Source: JBGPYB01 sp041493035 (lineage in GTDB: Bacteria; Acidobacteriota; Vicinamibacteria; Fen-336). Taken from it: DNA of 64,000 nucleotides. Numbering within the stretch: the stretch's first letter is position 1; every line of letters starts with the position of its first letter. Location of the stretch: contig JBGPYB010000003.1 in assembly GCA_041493035.1 (NCBI GenBank), forward strand, positions 4,863 through 68,862, written 5' to 3'. The translations under genes and the position numbers were made by a program. Under the pieces are notes generated by a model that ran no database searches, had not been told where the DNA came from, and saw only the letters and a program-made list of their open reading frames with translations. Below, in pieces: positions 32,754-43,022 of this stretch.

Positions 32754-33931
32754 CGCACGACCCCGCTGGCCTGGTCCAGCAGCTCGCGGATCTCCGGCTC
32801 ACCCACCGGAACGAGCGGACGCCCCTTCAACTGGCGGGCGAAGAGTGCCAGCCAGAGGCCGCCGATGCCGACGGGTAGCGTCACGTCGAGCCAGTGAAAC
32901 GCGACACCTTGGGAGGCGGCGTGGTCAGCCAGGTCCGGGGCCACGAGCCAGTAGAGGTCCAGGAGCCTCACCGCGAAAACCCCACCTGCCACGGAACCCA
33001 GCAGGTGCCTGTTGCGCTTCAGGTCGCGGGAGAGCAGCAGCAGGAACGGCAAAGCGAAATGGAAGAGCACGAGGACGAGACCCACCGCCTGCCAGCCGCC
33101 GTGGAGGCGGCGGATGTACCAGGGGATCTCCTCGGGAAGGTTCCCAGACCACATGATGAGGAACTGGGAGAGGTTCATGTAGGTCCAGAGCATCACGAAG
33201 GCCAGGAGCAGCTTGCCGAGGTCGTGGACAGCTCCGGGGCCCACTACGTCGGAAAGAGGCTGCTCGCCGCCGAACACCGCAATGCAGACGATGACGAAGG
33301 AGAGAGCCGAGAGAGCCTGCCCGACCATGAACAGCACCCCGTAGATGGTCGAGGACCAGTGGGAATCGAGAGACATCGCCCAGTCGATGGACGAGAACGT
33401 GACGGTGAAACCGAGAAAGAGAAGGCTGACGCCGCCGAGGCCGCGCAGGCGGCGCGAGATCGCGCGACTCGGCCCCGCGTCGAGAGCCAGGGACCACTTG
33501 TTCATGAAAAAGGCCAGGGTGATCCAGACAGCGAAATAGAATGCGGCCCGGGCGAGAAAGAAGCCCGGGTTCAGGTAGAGAGCCTTGTGCTGGAGAACGG
33601 GGTCCGCCTCCACGGCGCCAGGACGAGCCCATGGGTAGATCTGGCTCAGGCCGAAAGCGATCGGCAGAAAGAGCAGAGCCAGGACAGGCAAGGTGCGGGT
33701 TCCCGCTTCCAGGATGCGGCGGATCACGAGGCCCCAGAACCCGCCGGTCAGGTGGTGGATCATGCTGACCGACAGACATCCCACCGTAAGGCCCACCCAG
33801 AAGAGGAAGGCGAAGAGATAGGAGCGGAAGAACTGGGTCGGGTTTGCCCAGCCGCCCAGGGCCGACGCCACGAGCCCGACGACCGCAAGGGCGAGTCCCG
33901 TTCGGTGCAGGGAATCGATCCGGGCGTTCAT
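32750..33931 (-). CDS. actF: Alternative complex III subunit ActF (second NrfD-like quinol-site membrane subunit)
   Basis: A 393-residue membrane protein with about ten helices, related to ActC/NrfD but shorter. Recognisable stretches are FLFWVGLTVGCLSVSMIHHLTGG, SSIDWAMSLDSHWSSTIYG and LLAFVMLWTYMNLSQFLIMWSGNLPEE, all typical of ActF. It belongs to the quinol:cytochrome c/oxidase oxidoreductase that replaces bc1 complex here. The ATG overlaps the actE stop. Confidence 0.92.
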   Translation of the reverse strand: MNARIDSLHRTGLALAVVGLVASALGGWANPTQFFRSYLFAFLFWVGLTVGCLSVSMIHHLTGGFWGLVIRRILEAGTRTLPVLALLFLPIAFGLSQIYPWARPGAVEADPVLQHKALYLNPGFFLARAAFYFAVWITLAFFMNKWSLALDAGPSRAISRRLRGLGGVSLLFLGFTVTFSSIDWAMSLDSHWSSTIYGVLFMVGQALSALSFVIVCIAVFGGEQPLSDVVGPGAVHDLGKLLLAFVMLWTYMNLSQFLIMWSGNLPEEIPWYIRRLHGGWQAVGLVLVLFHFALPFLLLLSRDLKRNRHLLGSVAGGVFAVRLLDLYWLVAPDLADHAASQGVAFHWLDVTLPVGIGGLWLALFARQLKGRPLVPVGEPEIRELLDQASGVVR

Positions 33932-34557
33932 TCGTGCTTCTCCCCCGATGGCTGATCGAGCAGGGCGCGCTTGTCAGCTGGCACGTCATCGAGGGTCGCG
34001 TGCTGGCTGAGCTGGAGGGCGCGGATGTACGCCGTGATGGCCCAGCGGTCCCGGACCGGGACCTGTGCCGCGTAGTCCGACATGGCGCCGAAGCCATGAC
34101 TTATCACGTCGAAGTAGTACCCGGGAGGCGAGAGCCGAAGGCGCTCGGTGTGGAACGACGGCGGCTGCTTGAACCCTCGCTGGACGATCATGCCGTCGCC
34201 GCGCCCCAGGAAGCCGTGGCACGGAGTGCAGTAGACATCGAAGCGCTCCTGGCCACGGGCCAGCACGTCGGCGGTCACGGGGAAGGGGAAGGTCGTGGCG
34301 AGCTGCCCACCGACCTTCCCGGTGTACAGATGATCGTCATCGTGGAGCTGGCCCCTCGCCACGGTGTCGGCCACGAGGGGTCGGGCCGACCGGTCATCAC
34401 CGAAGAAATCGCTCTTCGCGAGGGGCTTGTACTTGGGCTGGTCGTGCATGTCCTGGCGACAGGCCGAACCCACGAGCGCCACAAGCGCCAGCAAGGCCAC
34501 TCCCCTCTCCCGCTTGCGGGAGAGGGATAGGGTGAGGGCTGCCCACGGCCGACGCAT
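33928..34557 (-). CDS. actE: Alternative complex III subunit ActE, monoheme cytochrome c lipoprotein
   Basis: A 209-residue protein with a single heme site CTPCH (110-114) and the ActE tail DRWAITAYIRALQLSQ. The lipobox is VGSAC with Cys33. The N-terminal signal is odd: residues 10-18 (LSLSRKRER) are encoded by an 11-bp-arm palindrome (34503-34526) that looks like an intergenic repeat element. The ATG at 34555-34557 shares one base with the actD stop (TGATG) and has GAGG/GGAG upstream. A GTG at about 34500 would remove the repeat but would leave no positive charges at the start. Confidence 0.9.
   Translation of the reverse strand: MRRPWAALTLSLSRKRERGVALLALVALVGSACRQDMHDQPKYKPLAKSDFFGDDRSARPLVADTVARGQLHDDDHLYTGKVGGQLATTFPFPVTADVLARGQERFDVYCTPCHGFLGRGDGMIVQRGFKQPPSFHTERLRLSPPGYYFDVISHGFGAMSDYAAQVPVRDRWAITAYIRALQLSQHATLDDVPADKRALLDQPSGEKHE
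34503..34526. repeat. REP-like perfect palindrome inside the actE signal-peptide coding region
   Basis: Arms CCCTCTCCCGC (34503-34513) and GCGGGAGAGGG (34516-34526) with a 2-nt loop, flanked by ATAGGGTGAGGG. Palindromes of this wording are frequent in intergenic regions of many high-GC genomes. Here it lies in frame in a coding region and adds LSLSRKRER to the signal peptide. Confidence 0.75.
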
Positions 34558-35092
34558 CAGTGCTCCACCTCGGATACTTCAGAGGCGCCGAGGCCCTCTA
34601 GGAACTTCCGCGTGGCGTCGAGATTGAATTTCGGGTCGTCCGCCTCGATGCAGAGGAAGAACTTGTCACGCGTCGCGAGGGCAAAGCCCGGGACGTTGAA
34701 CACGGGGTGGTACGGCTCGGGGAGGCCGTTGATGGCGAGCATCCCCAGGACCGCCGTCCCAGCAGCGAAGAGGATCGTCGTCTCGAAGGCCGCCGGGATG
34801 AACGCGGGCCAACTGAAGAAAGGCCTCCCTCCGATGTTCAACGGATACTCGATCACCGAGGCCCAGTACTCCAGGCCGAAGCCCGCGACAAGCCCCGTGA
34901 TTCCTCCGGCGAGCACCATTGCGGGGAGCGGCGAATGATGAAAGTGGAGAGCTTCCGATAGCTCCTCGATCGGATAGGGGGAGTAGCCGTCGACCTTCTT
35001 GTACCCCTCTTCTTTGACGCGTCGCGCCGCAGCCACCACTTCGGCCGGGCTACGGAACTCCGCGAGCAACCCGTAGATCGGCGTCGTGACCT

Positions 35093-35096
<4 letters not shown>
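34557..35096 (-). CDS. actD: Alternative complex III subunit ActD (DUF3341)
   Basis: A 179-residue protein with a soluble N-terminal part starting TTPIYGLLAEFRSPAEVVAAARRVKEEGYKKVD and two helices at about 60-82 and 102-125. This is the DUF3341/ActD pattern, including DGYSPYPIEEL and the PFFSWPAFIPAAFE loop. It helps bind the membrane subunits of the complex. It starts with GTG (35094-35096) overlapping the actC stop, preceded by GGAGG. Confidence 0.93.
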
Positions 35097-36476
<1,380 letters not shown>

Positions 36477-36484
<8 letters not shown>

Positions 36485-39400
36485 GGCGGATCTCCGGGTT
36501 GTAGTTTTTGACCGAGGCCAGGTACGACGTGCGGGGCCGCGTGTTCAACTCGGCCAGGAGCCCGTAGTTTCGCGGCGTGGCCTTCAGCTTCGACACGCGA
36601 CTCTCCGGGTCGTTCACATCTCCGAAGATGATAGCTTCGGCGGGACAGGCCTGCTGGCAGGCGGTCTTGATCTCGCCGTCCTTGATCTCGCGCCCCTCGT
36701 TCTTCGAGTCGATGCGCTTCTCGTTGATGCGCTGGACGCAGTAGGTGCACTTCTCCATGACGCCCCGGCTCCGCACGGTCACGTCGGGGTTGCGCATGAG
36801 CTTGAGGCTGGGCGTCTCCCAGTCCTGGTACAGATAGAAGTTGAACCGCCGCACCTTGTAGGGGCAGTTGTTGGAGCAGTATCTGGTCCCCACGCACCGG
36901 TTGTAAACCATCTCGTTCAGCCCCTCGTCGCTGTGGACGGTGGCGGCGACCGGGCACACCACTTCGCACGGGGCGTTCTCGCAGTGCATGCAGAGAACCG
37001 GCTGGTGGTACGTCTCGGGGGCCTCGGGGGGTCCCTCGTAGTAGCGGTCGACGCGGATCCACTGCATCTCCCGACCGCGCCCCACCTGGTCGCGCCCCAC
37101 CACCGGGATGTTGTTCTCCGACTGGCAGGCGGTGACGCAGGCGTTGCAGCCTACGCAGGAGTTGAGGTCGATGGACATCCCCCACGCGTGCCCCTCGTAC
37201 TTGTGGCGGGGGTACATCGAAAGCTCGGCGGGAGGCTCTTCGCCTCCCTCATGGACGATCTCGGGGTTCTTCTCGAACTCCTCGAGGCTCGCGGCGCGCA
37301 TCAGGTTGCGCCCTTCCATGCTCCAGTGGTCCTGGGTGCAAGCCACGAGATGGGTAGCGCCGGACTTGGTCACTTCGACCCCGGTTGCCGACCAAAGGGC
37401 GGTGCTCGCTCGGAGGGCATAGGCGTTGAAGCCGACGCCGTTGCCTACGCGCCCCGCTCTCGTGCGCCCGAAGCCCAGATGGACGGTCACGACGCCTTCG
37501 GGGTGGCCGGGGACGACCCAGGCGGGACCTTCGATCGTTCGCGATTCCACCTTGACCTTCACGACGTCGCTGATCGTCCCGGTGGAGATCCGCTTCCCAC
37601 CGTTCTCGAGCCGTCCGTCGTAGTTGGTCGTCGTCACGATGCCCAGGGCCTTGGCCATGGCCGGGCTCATGAGGACCGCGTTGTCCCAGGTAAGCTTGGT
37701 GAGGGGCTTCGGCAGCTCCTGGAGCCAGCCGTTGTTCGCGTAGCGACCGTCGCCGATGCTGGGGTCGGGACGCAGAACGACTTCGACGCCCTTCGCCGGG
37801 GGCGGCGGGGCGACGCGGGCCCACTCCCCGAGCTTCACGGTCACGTTCTTTTCCGGGAAGGACGTTCCCGCGACCACACCGTCGTGGAGAACCCGCTGCC
37901 AGGTCCGCTCGGTGTCGACCCCGCCGAGATGCGCCCGCCAGTAGTCTTTGACGACGTCATGGCCCGACCGATCAGCGCGGAAGGCGGCGACGACCTCGTG
38001 GGCCGACTTGCCGCCGTAGAGTGGTGCTATGAGCGGCTGCATCACCGTCACCGTGCCGTCGAATGCTCGCGCGTCGCTCCACGTCTCGAGCGAATGGGCC
38101 TCGGGGATATGCCAGTGACAACGCTCCGCGGTCTCGTCGTCGTAGAGGCCGAGGTGCACGCGCAACGCCACCTTCTCCATGGCGTAGGCGATGCCAAAGT
38201 CCGCCGGCGCCGTGAAGACCGGGTTGCCACCGAGGACCACCAGCACCTGCACCTTGGCGGCGAGCATGTCGGCCACCAGGGCCTTCAGCGATGCGAGTCG
38301 ATCCACCGACTCGGCTTCGACAGGTGCGGTGTAGGCCACGGTCTTCCCGACCGCTCCCAGCTTCTCGTTCATCGCGTGAGCGAGGGCGTGAACAGCAGGC
38401 GGCTGAGCGTCCCCCGCAACCACCACGCTTCGACCGTCAGTGCGCTTCAAGTCCTTGACGAGGGCCGCGACCAGATCGGCGTGGTCGGCGGTTCCACCTT
38501 CGACGGCGAGAGCCAACCCCGCAGCCACGGCGCGGGCGAAGCCTTCGACCTGGGACGGCCGCACGGGCAACCGATGGTCGGCCGAGGCGCCGGTCACGGA
38601 GATCGAGCTCTCGACGACGTAGAGCCGGTTCATCTCGGGGCGCTCGCTCGTGATCTTGCGGCGCGAGGCGAAGTCCCGGATGTAGCGCACGGCTCCCGGC
38701 CCGGTCCCCAGAAAGTCGGCATCAAGAGATAGGACGACGTCGGCATTGGCGAATGAGTAGCGCGCTTCGACCGCCTCGCCGAAGGCGAGGATGCCCCCGG
38801 CACGGGCGTTGTCGCGCGCCGCGGGCTCGTACTGGTGCCAGCGCGCCTCGGGATAGTCGGCGAGGAGGTCTTTGATCTGCTGCGCCAGCGTGGGTGACGT
38901 GACGGTTTCCGTGAGGATGCGAAGCCCTGCGCCCTTGCTGATGCGCTGTGGGCCCAGGGCGGCGCGCAGTGTGTCGACGAACGTCGTCCACGACCTTATC
39001 TCGCCGTACGACGTGAGGGTCTTGGAGCGGTCGGGATCGTACAGACCCAGGATCGCCGCCTGGGTCACGGCGTCGGTGGCCCCCAGGCTCGCGGGATGAT
39101 CGGGGTTGCCCTCGATCTTGGTGGGCCGGCCCATGTGACTCTCGACCAGCACGCCCTTGGCGTATCCCCCCTCGGTCACGGCGGTGGCGAAGAAGAGCGG
39201 CCGACCGGGGATGACGTTCTCGGGAGCCTTGACGTAGGGGACGATGGTCTCGGTTGGCTGCTTCGTGCACGCCGTGAGCCCCGCGAGTGCGAGGGACGCC
39301 CCCATCACGCGAAGGAACTCGCGGCGACCCGCGGGGTCGTCGAACTCGGAGGCCTGCTCGGGGAACTCGCGATGCAGGAACTCGAGGAATCCCGGGGTCT

Positions 39401-39512
39401 CCGCCAACTCCTCCAAGCTCTTCCAGAAGGTGCGCCCCTGGGTACCGTCGAGCCGGCGCCGGACGCCGGAGAGGTCGACGCGGACGACAGGCACCCCGGG
39501 TTCGGCGCTCAT
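36477..39512 (-). CDS. actB: Alternative complex III subunit ActB (fused molybdopterin-oxidoreductase-like and iron-sulfur protein)
   Basis: A 1011-residue peripheral subunit. A twin-arginine region RREFLRVMGASLALAGLTAC (63-82) directs export and may also be a lipobox. Residues about 90-720 resemble molybdopterin oxidoreductases, which in known ActB proteins bind no molybdenum. The last 260 residues hold ferredoxin-type cysteines in four groups (CVGCNACVTAC, CMHCENAPCEVVCP, CVGTRYCSNNCP, CTYCVQR with ACQQACP) for iron-sulfur clusters. ATGA overlap with actA. The long open frame upstream to 40283 is a shadow of actA. Confidence 0.95.
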
Positions 39513-40159
39513 CGGTGGCACGTGGAGCAGGTGGTGCGCGGGTGGATATTGTATTCCTTCACCAGATCTCGCCCCTTCTCCTCCTGGTCCGCCGGCGGCT
39601 CCCAGGCGATGTTGAAGACCTCGGTCTTGGGCCGCACGTAGCGCTGGGGGTGGCGGTGACAATCGAGGCACCACTCCATCTGAAGTGACTTCTCCTGCCA
39701 GACGAGAGGCATCTTGTCGACGCGGCCGTGGCAGGTGGAACACCCCACGCCCTTGTTCACGTGGGCACTGTGGTTGAAATAGACGAAGTCGGGGAGGTCG
39801 TGGACCTTCGTCCACTCGATGGACTTGTCGGTCTTGTAGCTCGCCCGCACGGGCTCGAGCGTCGGGCTCTGACTCCAGATCTGCGAGTGACAGTTCATGC
39901 AAGTCTGGGTAGGCGGGATCCCGGCGTAGGCCGCCTTGTCCACCGACGTGTGGCAGTAGCGGCAGTCGACGCCCAGCCCGCCCACGTGATGGGCGTGGCT
40001 GAAAGGGACGGGCTGCGGGCGCGCCTCGTGGGCGCGAGTGACGTAGGAAGACCGATTGACCTCGAGGAGAAACCATAGCCCACCGACCGCGAGAAACAGC
40101 GCGCCGAAGACGCTGAATTTGGAGAGGCTGTTGGTGCTGTGGTGAAAAATTTGAGGCAT
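39509..40159 (-). CDS. actA: Alternative complex III subunit ActA, pentaheme cytochrome c
   Basis: A 216-residue protein with one N-terminal membrane helix (about 15-32) and five CXXCH heme sites: residues 66-70, 87-91, 140-144, 164-168 and 211-215. Length and heme spacing match ActA. It is the first gene of the respiratory operon and starts about 40 nt downstream of a good promoter. The ATG at 40157-40159 has no strong ribosome site. Confidence 0.95.
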   Translation of the reverse strand: MPQIFHHSTNSLSKFSVFGALFLAVGGLWFLLEVNRSSYVTRAHEARPQPVPFSHAHHVGGLGVDCRYCHTSVDKAAYAGIPPTQTCMNCHSQIWSQSPTLEPVRASYKTDKSIEWTKVHDLPDFVYFNHSAHVNKGVGCSTCHGRVDKMPLVWQEKSLQMEWCLDCHRHPQRYVRPKTEVFNIAWEPPADQEEKGRDLVKEYNIHPRTTCSTCHR

Positions 40160-40199
40160 CTACATTAGCGTTCTGGCAGCGCGGCGATGGGCGACGCGA

Positions 40200-40229
40200 A
40201 GAATATCCCACGGGCTGGAGAGCCGTCAA
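40200..40229 (-). promoter_or_regulatory. Promoter of the act-caa3 operon
   Basis: On the minus strand TTGACG (40224-40229) and TATTCT (40200-40205) are separated by 18 nt. The start site would be near 40193, about 35 nt before the actA ATG. Confidence 0.7.
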
Positions 40230-40267
40230 ATTCACCGGCCGCGCTCTCGGCGTTACCGAATTTGACG
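40224..40267. repeat. Inverted repeat between divergent actA and the SpeE-like fusion gene
   Basis: CGTCAAATTC (40224-40233) and GAATTTGACG (40258-40267) are perfect 10-bp inverted arms, 24 nt apart. Each arm contains a TTGACG -35 element pointing outwards. The left one belongs to the act promoter. The right one would serve the plus-strand gene at 40298, although its -10 (about GATCAT at 40285-40290) is weak. The arms may alternatively be an operator for one regulator controlling both directions. Confidence 0.6.
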
Positions 40268-40297
40268 CGCCGTCTTGGGCCAACGATCATGCGCTAA

Positions 40298-42982
40298 GTG
40301 AGACCAGTGCTCGCAAGCCCCGCGGTCACTGTGCCTGGGTTGGGAGCCACGCGCGCGTGGGTCACGGCGTTCTTCTTCTGCTCGGGCTCCATCGCCCTGA
40401 TCTACGAGGTCGTCTGGACGCGCCAGATGGTCCTCCTCGTCGGGGCCTCGACACCCGCCGTCAGCACTGTCTTGGGCGTTTTCATGGCGGGCCTCGCCGT
40501 GGGCGGGCTCGTGTTCGGCGGCCTATCCGACCGCAGCGCGTCGCCGCTCAAACTCTACGGCCTCCTCGAGGCCGGCATCGGCACTTACGCGCTGGCGCTG
40601 CCTGCTCTCATCCACAGTGTCACTCCAGCCTACGTCCGCGCCGCCCATGCGCTCCATGGGGAGCCCGTCCTCCTTGGGCTCCTGCGGGTCGTCGCTGGCT
40701 TCGCTCTGCTGGGGCTGCCTGCCGCCTTGATGGGGGGCACCCTCCCAGCCCTGATGAGGGTCGTTGCGACGCGGCCGACCCGTCTCGGCGTCGATCTCGG
40801 CAGGCTCTATACGGCCAACCTGCTCGGAGGAGTCGCCGGCACGCTCGCCGCCGCCTTCGTCCTCATCGGCTCCCTGGGAATGCGCGGGACAGTGGTCCTT
40901 GCCGCCCTGGGAAACCTGACGATCGCGCTCGCCGCCCTGGTTTGGCCAGGGCCCAGAAGCTCAACCACGCAACCGATTGCCGTTTCGCCAGAGGAGACCA
41001 CTCCGTCGACCGGCCTTCCGCCCGACCGGATTCTCCTGGTCACGATCTTCTTGTCCGGCTTCCTGACGATGGGCTATGAGGTCCTCTGGACGCGGATCCT
41101 GGTGTTCTCGTTGCTCAGCACGGTCTACGCGTTCGCCGTCATCCTGGCCATCTTCCTCTCGGGCCTGATGCTCGGCAGCATGGCGTTTACTTTGGCCGAG
41201 AAACGGGGTCGCCTCGGCATCGAGACGTTGTGCGTAGTGCAAGTCGTCGCAGCGCTTTTCGCCTTGGGGCTCGCTCCTCTTGGCTCGCGGATCAAGGATG
41301 TTGTGGAGAGCCTTTCGCTCAGAGTGGGCTTCACCGGAGCGACCTTCGTTCTCGCGATGGCGGCCGGATCGGCGCTCCTCATGCTGATTCCGGCAACGCT
41401 CATGGGACTTGTCTTTCCCCTTGCTTCTCGCCTCCTGATCACGGACGTCGCGCACTCGGGGACGGCGCTGGGCCGCGCGTATTGGGTCAACACGACTGGC
41501 GCCGTGGCCGGAGCGATCCTGACAGGCTTCGTCCTCATCCCCGCCTTGGGCCTGAAAGGGGGCCTCATGCTCCTGGCAGGAATGCAGGTCGTTGCCGGCT
41601 GGGCTCCCGTCCTGTGGAGCCGGCGCGGGCGGTCGCATCGGATGGCCTCGGCAGCCCTGGCAGCATCTGGCCTGGGCCTTCTCTTTGCCCTGGTCTCCCG
41701 CGCCCTTGCAGGGCCGAGCCCCTTCGACCGAACTCCCAGCGATCGCATGATCGCGCATCGCGAAGACGCCACCGCCTCGGTGTCAATCGTGGTATCCCCT
41801 TCGGGGGGGCGCAGCCTCCTCATTGACGGATTCGAAGCGGCCTCGGCCGACGACCGGTCGGGTTACATGGCGATGATGGGCCACTTGCCGGTGCTGCTCC
41901 ACCCGAATCCCGAACGCGCCCTGGTGGTCTGCTTCGGCACCGGCACAACCGCCGGAGCCGTGCTCGGCAATCCGGGTGTGAGCGTGGACATCGTCGACAT
42001 CAACCGCACCGTCTTCGACTTTGCCGACCACTTCCGCGACTTCAACCACGGTGCCGCCCACGACCCGCGCGCGCGCCTCGTGGTCGAGGATGGACGGAGC
42101 TTCCTCCTGACGTCGACCGAGAGTTACGACGTGATTACGTCAGAGCCGATGCCGCCCACTTTTGCCGGCGTTTCAAGCCTGTACTCTCGCGAGTACTACG
42201 CGCTGGCGCGGGCGCATCTACGGCCGGGAGGCTTCGTGGTCCAGTGGCTCCCCTTCCATCTCGTCACTCCGGTCCAGGCGTGGTCCATACTGCGATCGAT
42301 CCAAGACGTCTTCCCTGAAACGACCCTCTGGATCCACAATGACACCGGCATCGTCATCGCTCGCCGCGACGGGGCCGTGACGATCGACCTCCAGGGTCTT
42401 GCGAAACGATTCGCACCGGTCGCGAGCGAGATGGGTCGCTTCGGCGTGCCAAACGTCGACGCGCTTCTCGGGATGTACGCTCTCGGCCCGTCGGGTGTCG
42501 CTGCGCTGACCCGAGGTGTGGCGGCGGTGACCGATGATCGCCCAAGCCTCGAGTACCAGGGGCCACGCCACAGCTTGGCGCGCTCGTGGGGGATCTATTC
42601 GGAGGATCAGCTTCAGGCCCTGGTAACGGTCTACAGCCTTCGGCCGCTGGAGCCGGTGCCCTTGTTCGGCGCCTCCCCCGCCGACGCGGCGCTGCTCAGG
42701 ACGCGCCGCATCACCGAAACTTACGCGCTGCTGGGCGACGTCTACCTTGGCGCTGGCTCGACCAAGCGCGCCCGGGAAGAATACAACAAAGGCCTCGCGA
42801 CGAGCCCGGAGCCTTTGCAGCGCGCGCAGTTTCTCTTCGCCCTCGCACAAGTAGCTCGAGACGAGGGCAACATCCCCGAAGCCCTGCGGTTCCTCGACCA
42901 GGTCCACGCCTTGGGCGTCGACGACACCGCCGCGGTGCGCCTTCGAGAGGCTCTGGTCTCGCGGGTACCGGGCTCGTCGTAG
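40298..42982 (+). CDS. Fused MFS-like membrane / spermidine-synthase-like protein with TPR tail
   Basis: An 894-residue protein. Residues about 20-465 contain roughly twelve helices in two similar halves, each starting with a GSIALIYEVVWTR / GFLTMGYEVLWTR motif. Residues about 500-720 are a SpeE-like methyltransferase fold with CFGTGTTAGAVL (SAM or dcSAM loop) and VDIVDINRTVF. The last 120 residues hold about two TPR-like helices pairs. Such fusions are annotated as spermidine synthases but most lack proof of polyamine activity. The start is GTG at 40298; an ATG at 40289 hits a stop after two codons. It is divergent from the act operon. Confidence 0.82.
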   Translation: MRPVLASPAVTVPGLGATRAWVTAFFFCSGSIALIYEVVWTRQMVLLVGASTPAVSTVLGVFMAGLAVGGLVFGGLSDRSASPLKLYGLLEAGIGTYALALPALIHSVTPAYVRAAHALHGEPVLLGLLRVVAGFALLGLPAALMGGTLPALMRVVATRPTRLGVDLGRLYTANLLGGVAGTLAAAFVLIGSLGMRGTVVLAALGNLTIALAALVWPGPRSSTTQPIAVSPEETTPSTGLPPDRILLVTIFLSGFLTMGYEVLWTRILVFSLLSTVYAFAVILAIFLSGLMLGSMAFTLAEKRGRLGIETLCVVQVVAALFALGLAPLGSRIKDVVESLSLRVGFTGATFVLAMAAGSALLMLIPATLMGLVFPLASRLLITDVAHSGTALGRAYWVNTTGAVAGAILTGFVLIPALGLKGGLMLLAGMQVVAGWAPVLWSRRGRSHRMASAALAASGLGLLFALVSRALAGPSPFDRTPSDRMIAHREDATASVSIVVSPSGGRSLLIDGFEAASADDRSGYMAMMGHLPVLLHPNPERALVVCFGTGTTAGAVLGNPGVSVDIVDINRTVFDFADHFRDFNHGAAHDPRARLVVEDGRSFLLTSTESYDVITSEPMPPTFAGVSSLYSREYYALARAHLRPGGFVVQWLPFHLVTPVQAWSILRSIQDVFPETTLWIHNDTGIVIARRDGAVTIDLQGLAKRFAPVASEMGRFGVPNVDALLGMYALGPSGVAALTRGVAAVTDDRPSLEYQGPRHSLARSWGIYSEDQLQALVTVYSLRPLEPVPLFGASPADAALLRTRRITETYALLGDVYLGAGSTKRAREEYNKGLATSPEPLQRAQFLFALAQVARDEGNIPEALRFLDQVHALGVDDTAAVRLREALVSRVPGSS

Positions 42983-43022
42983 CGCCCCCCTGAACGGTCA
43001 TCTGACCCGGATTTCCTCCAGC

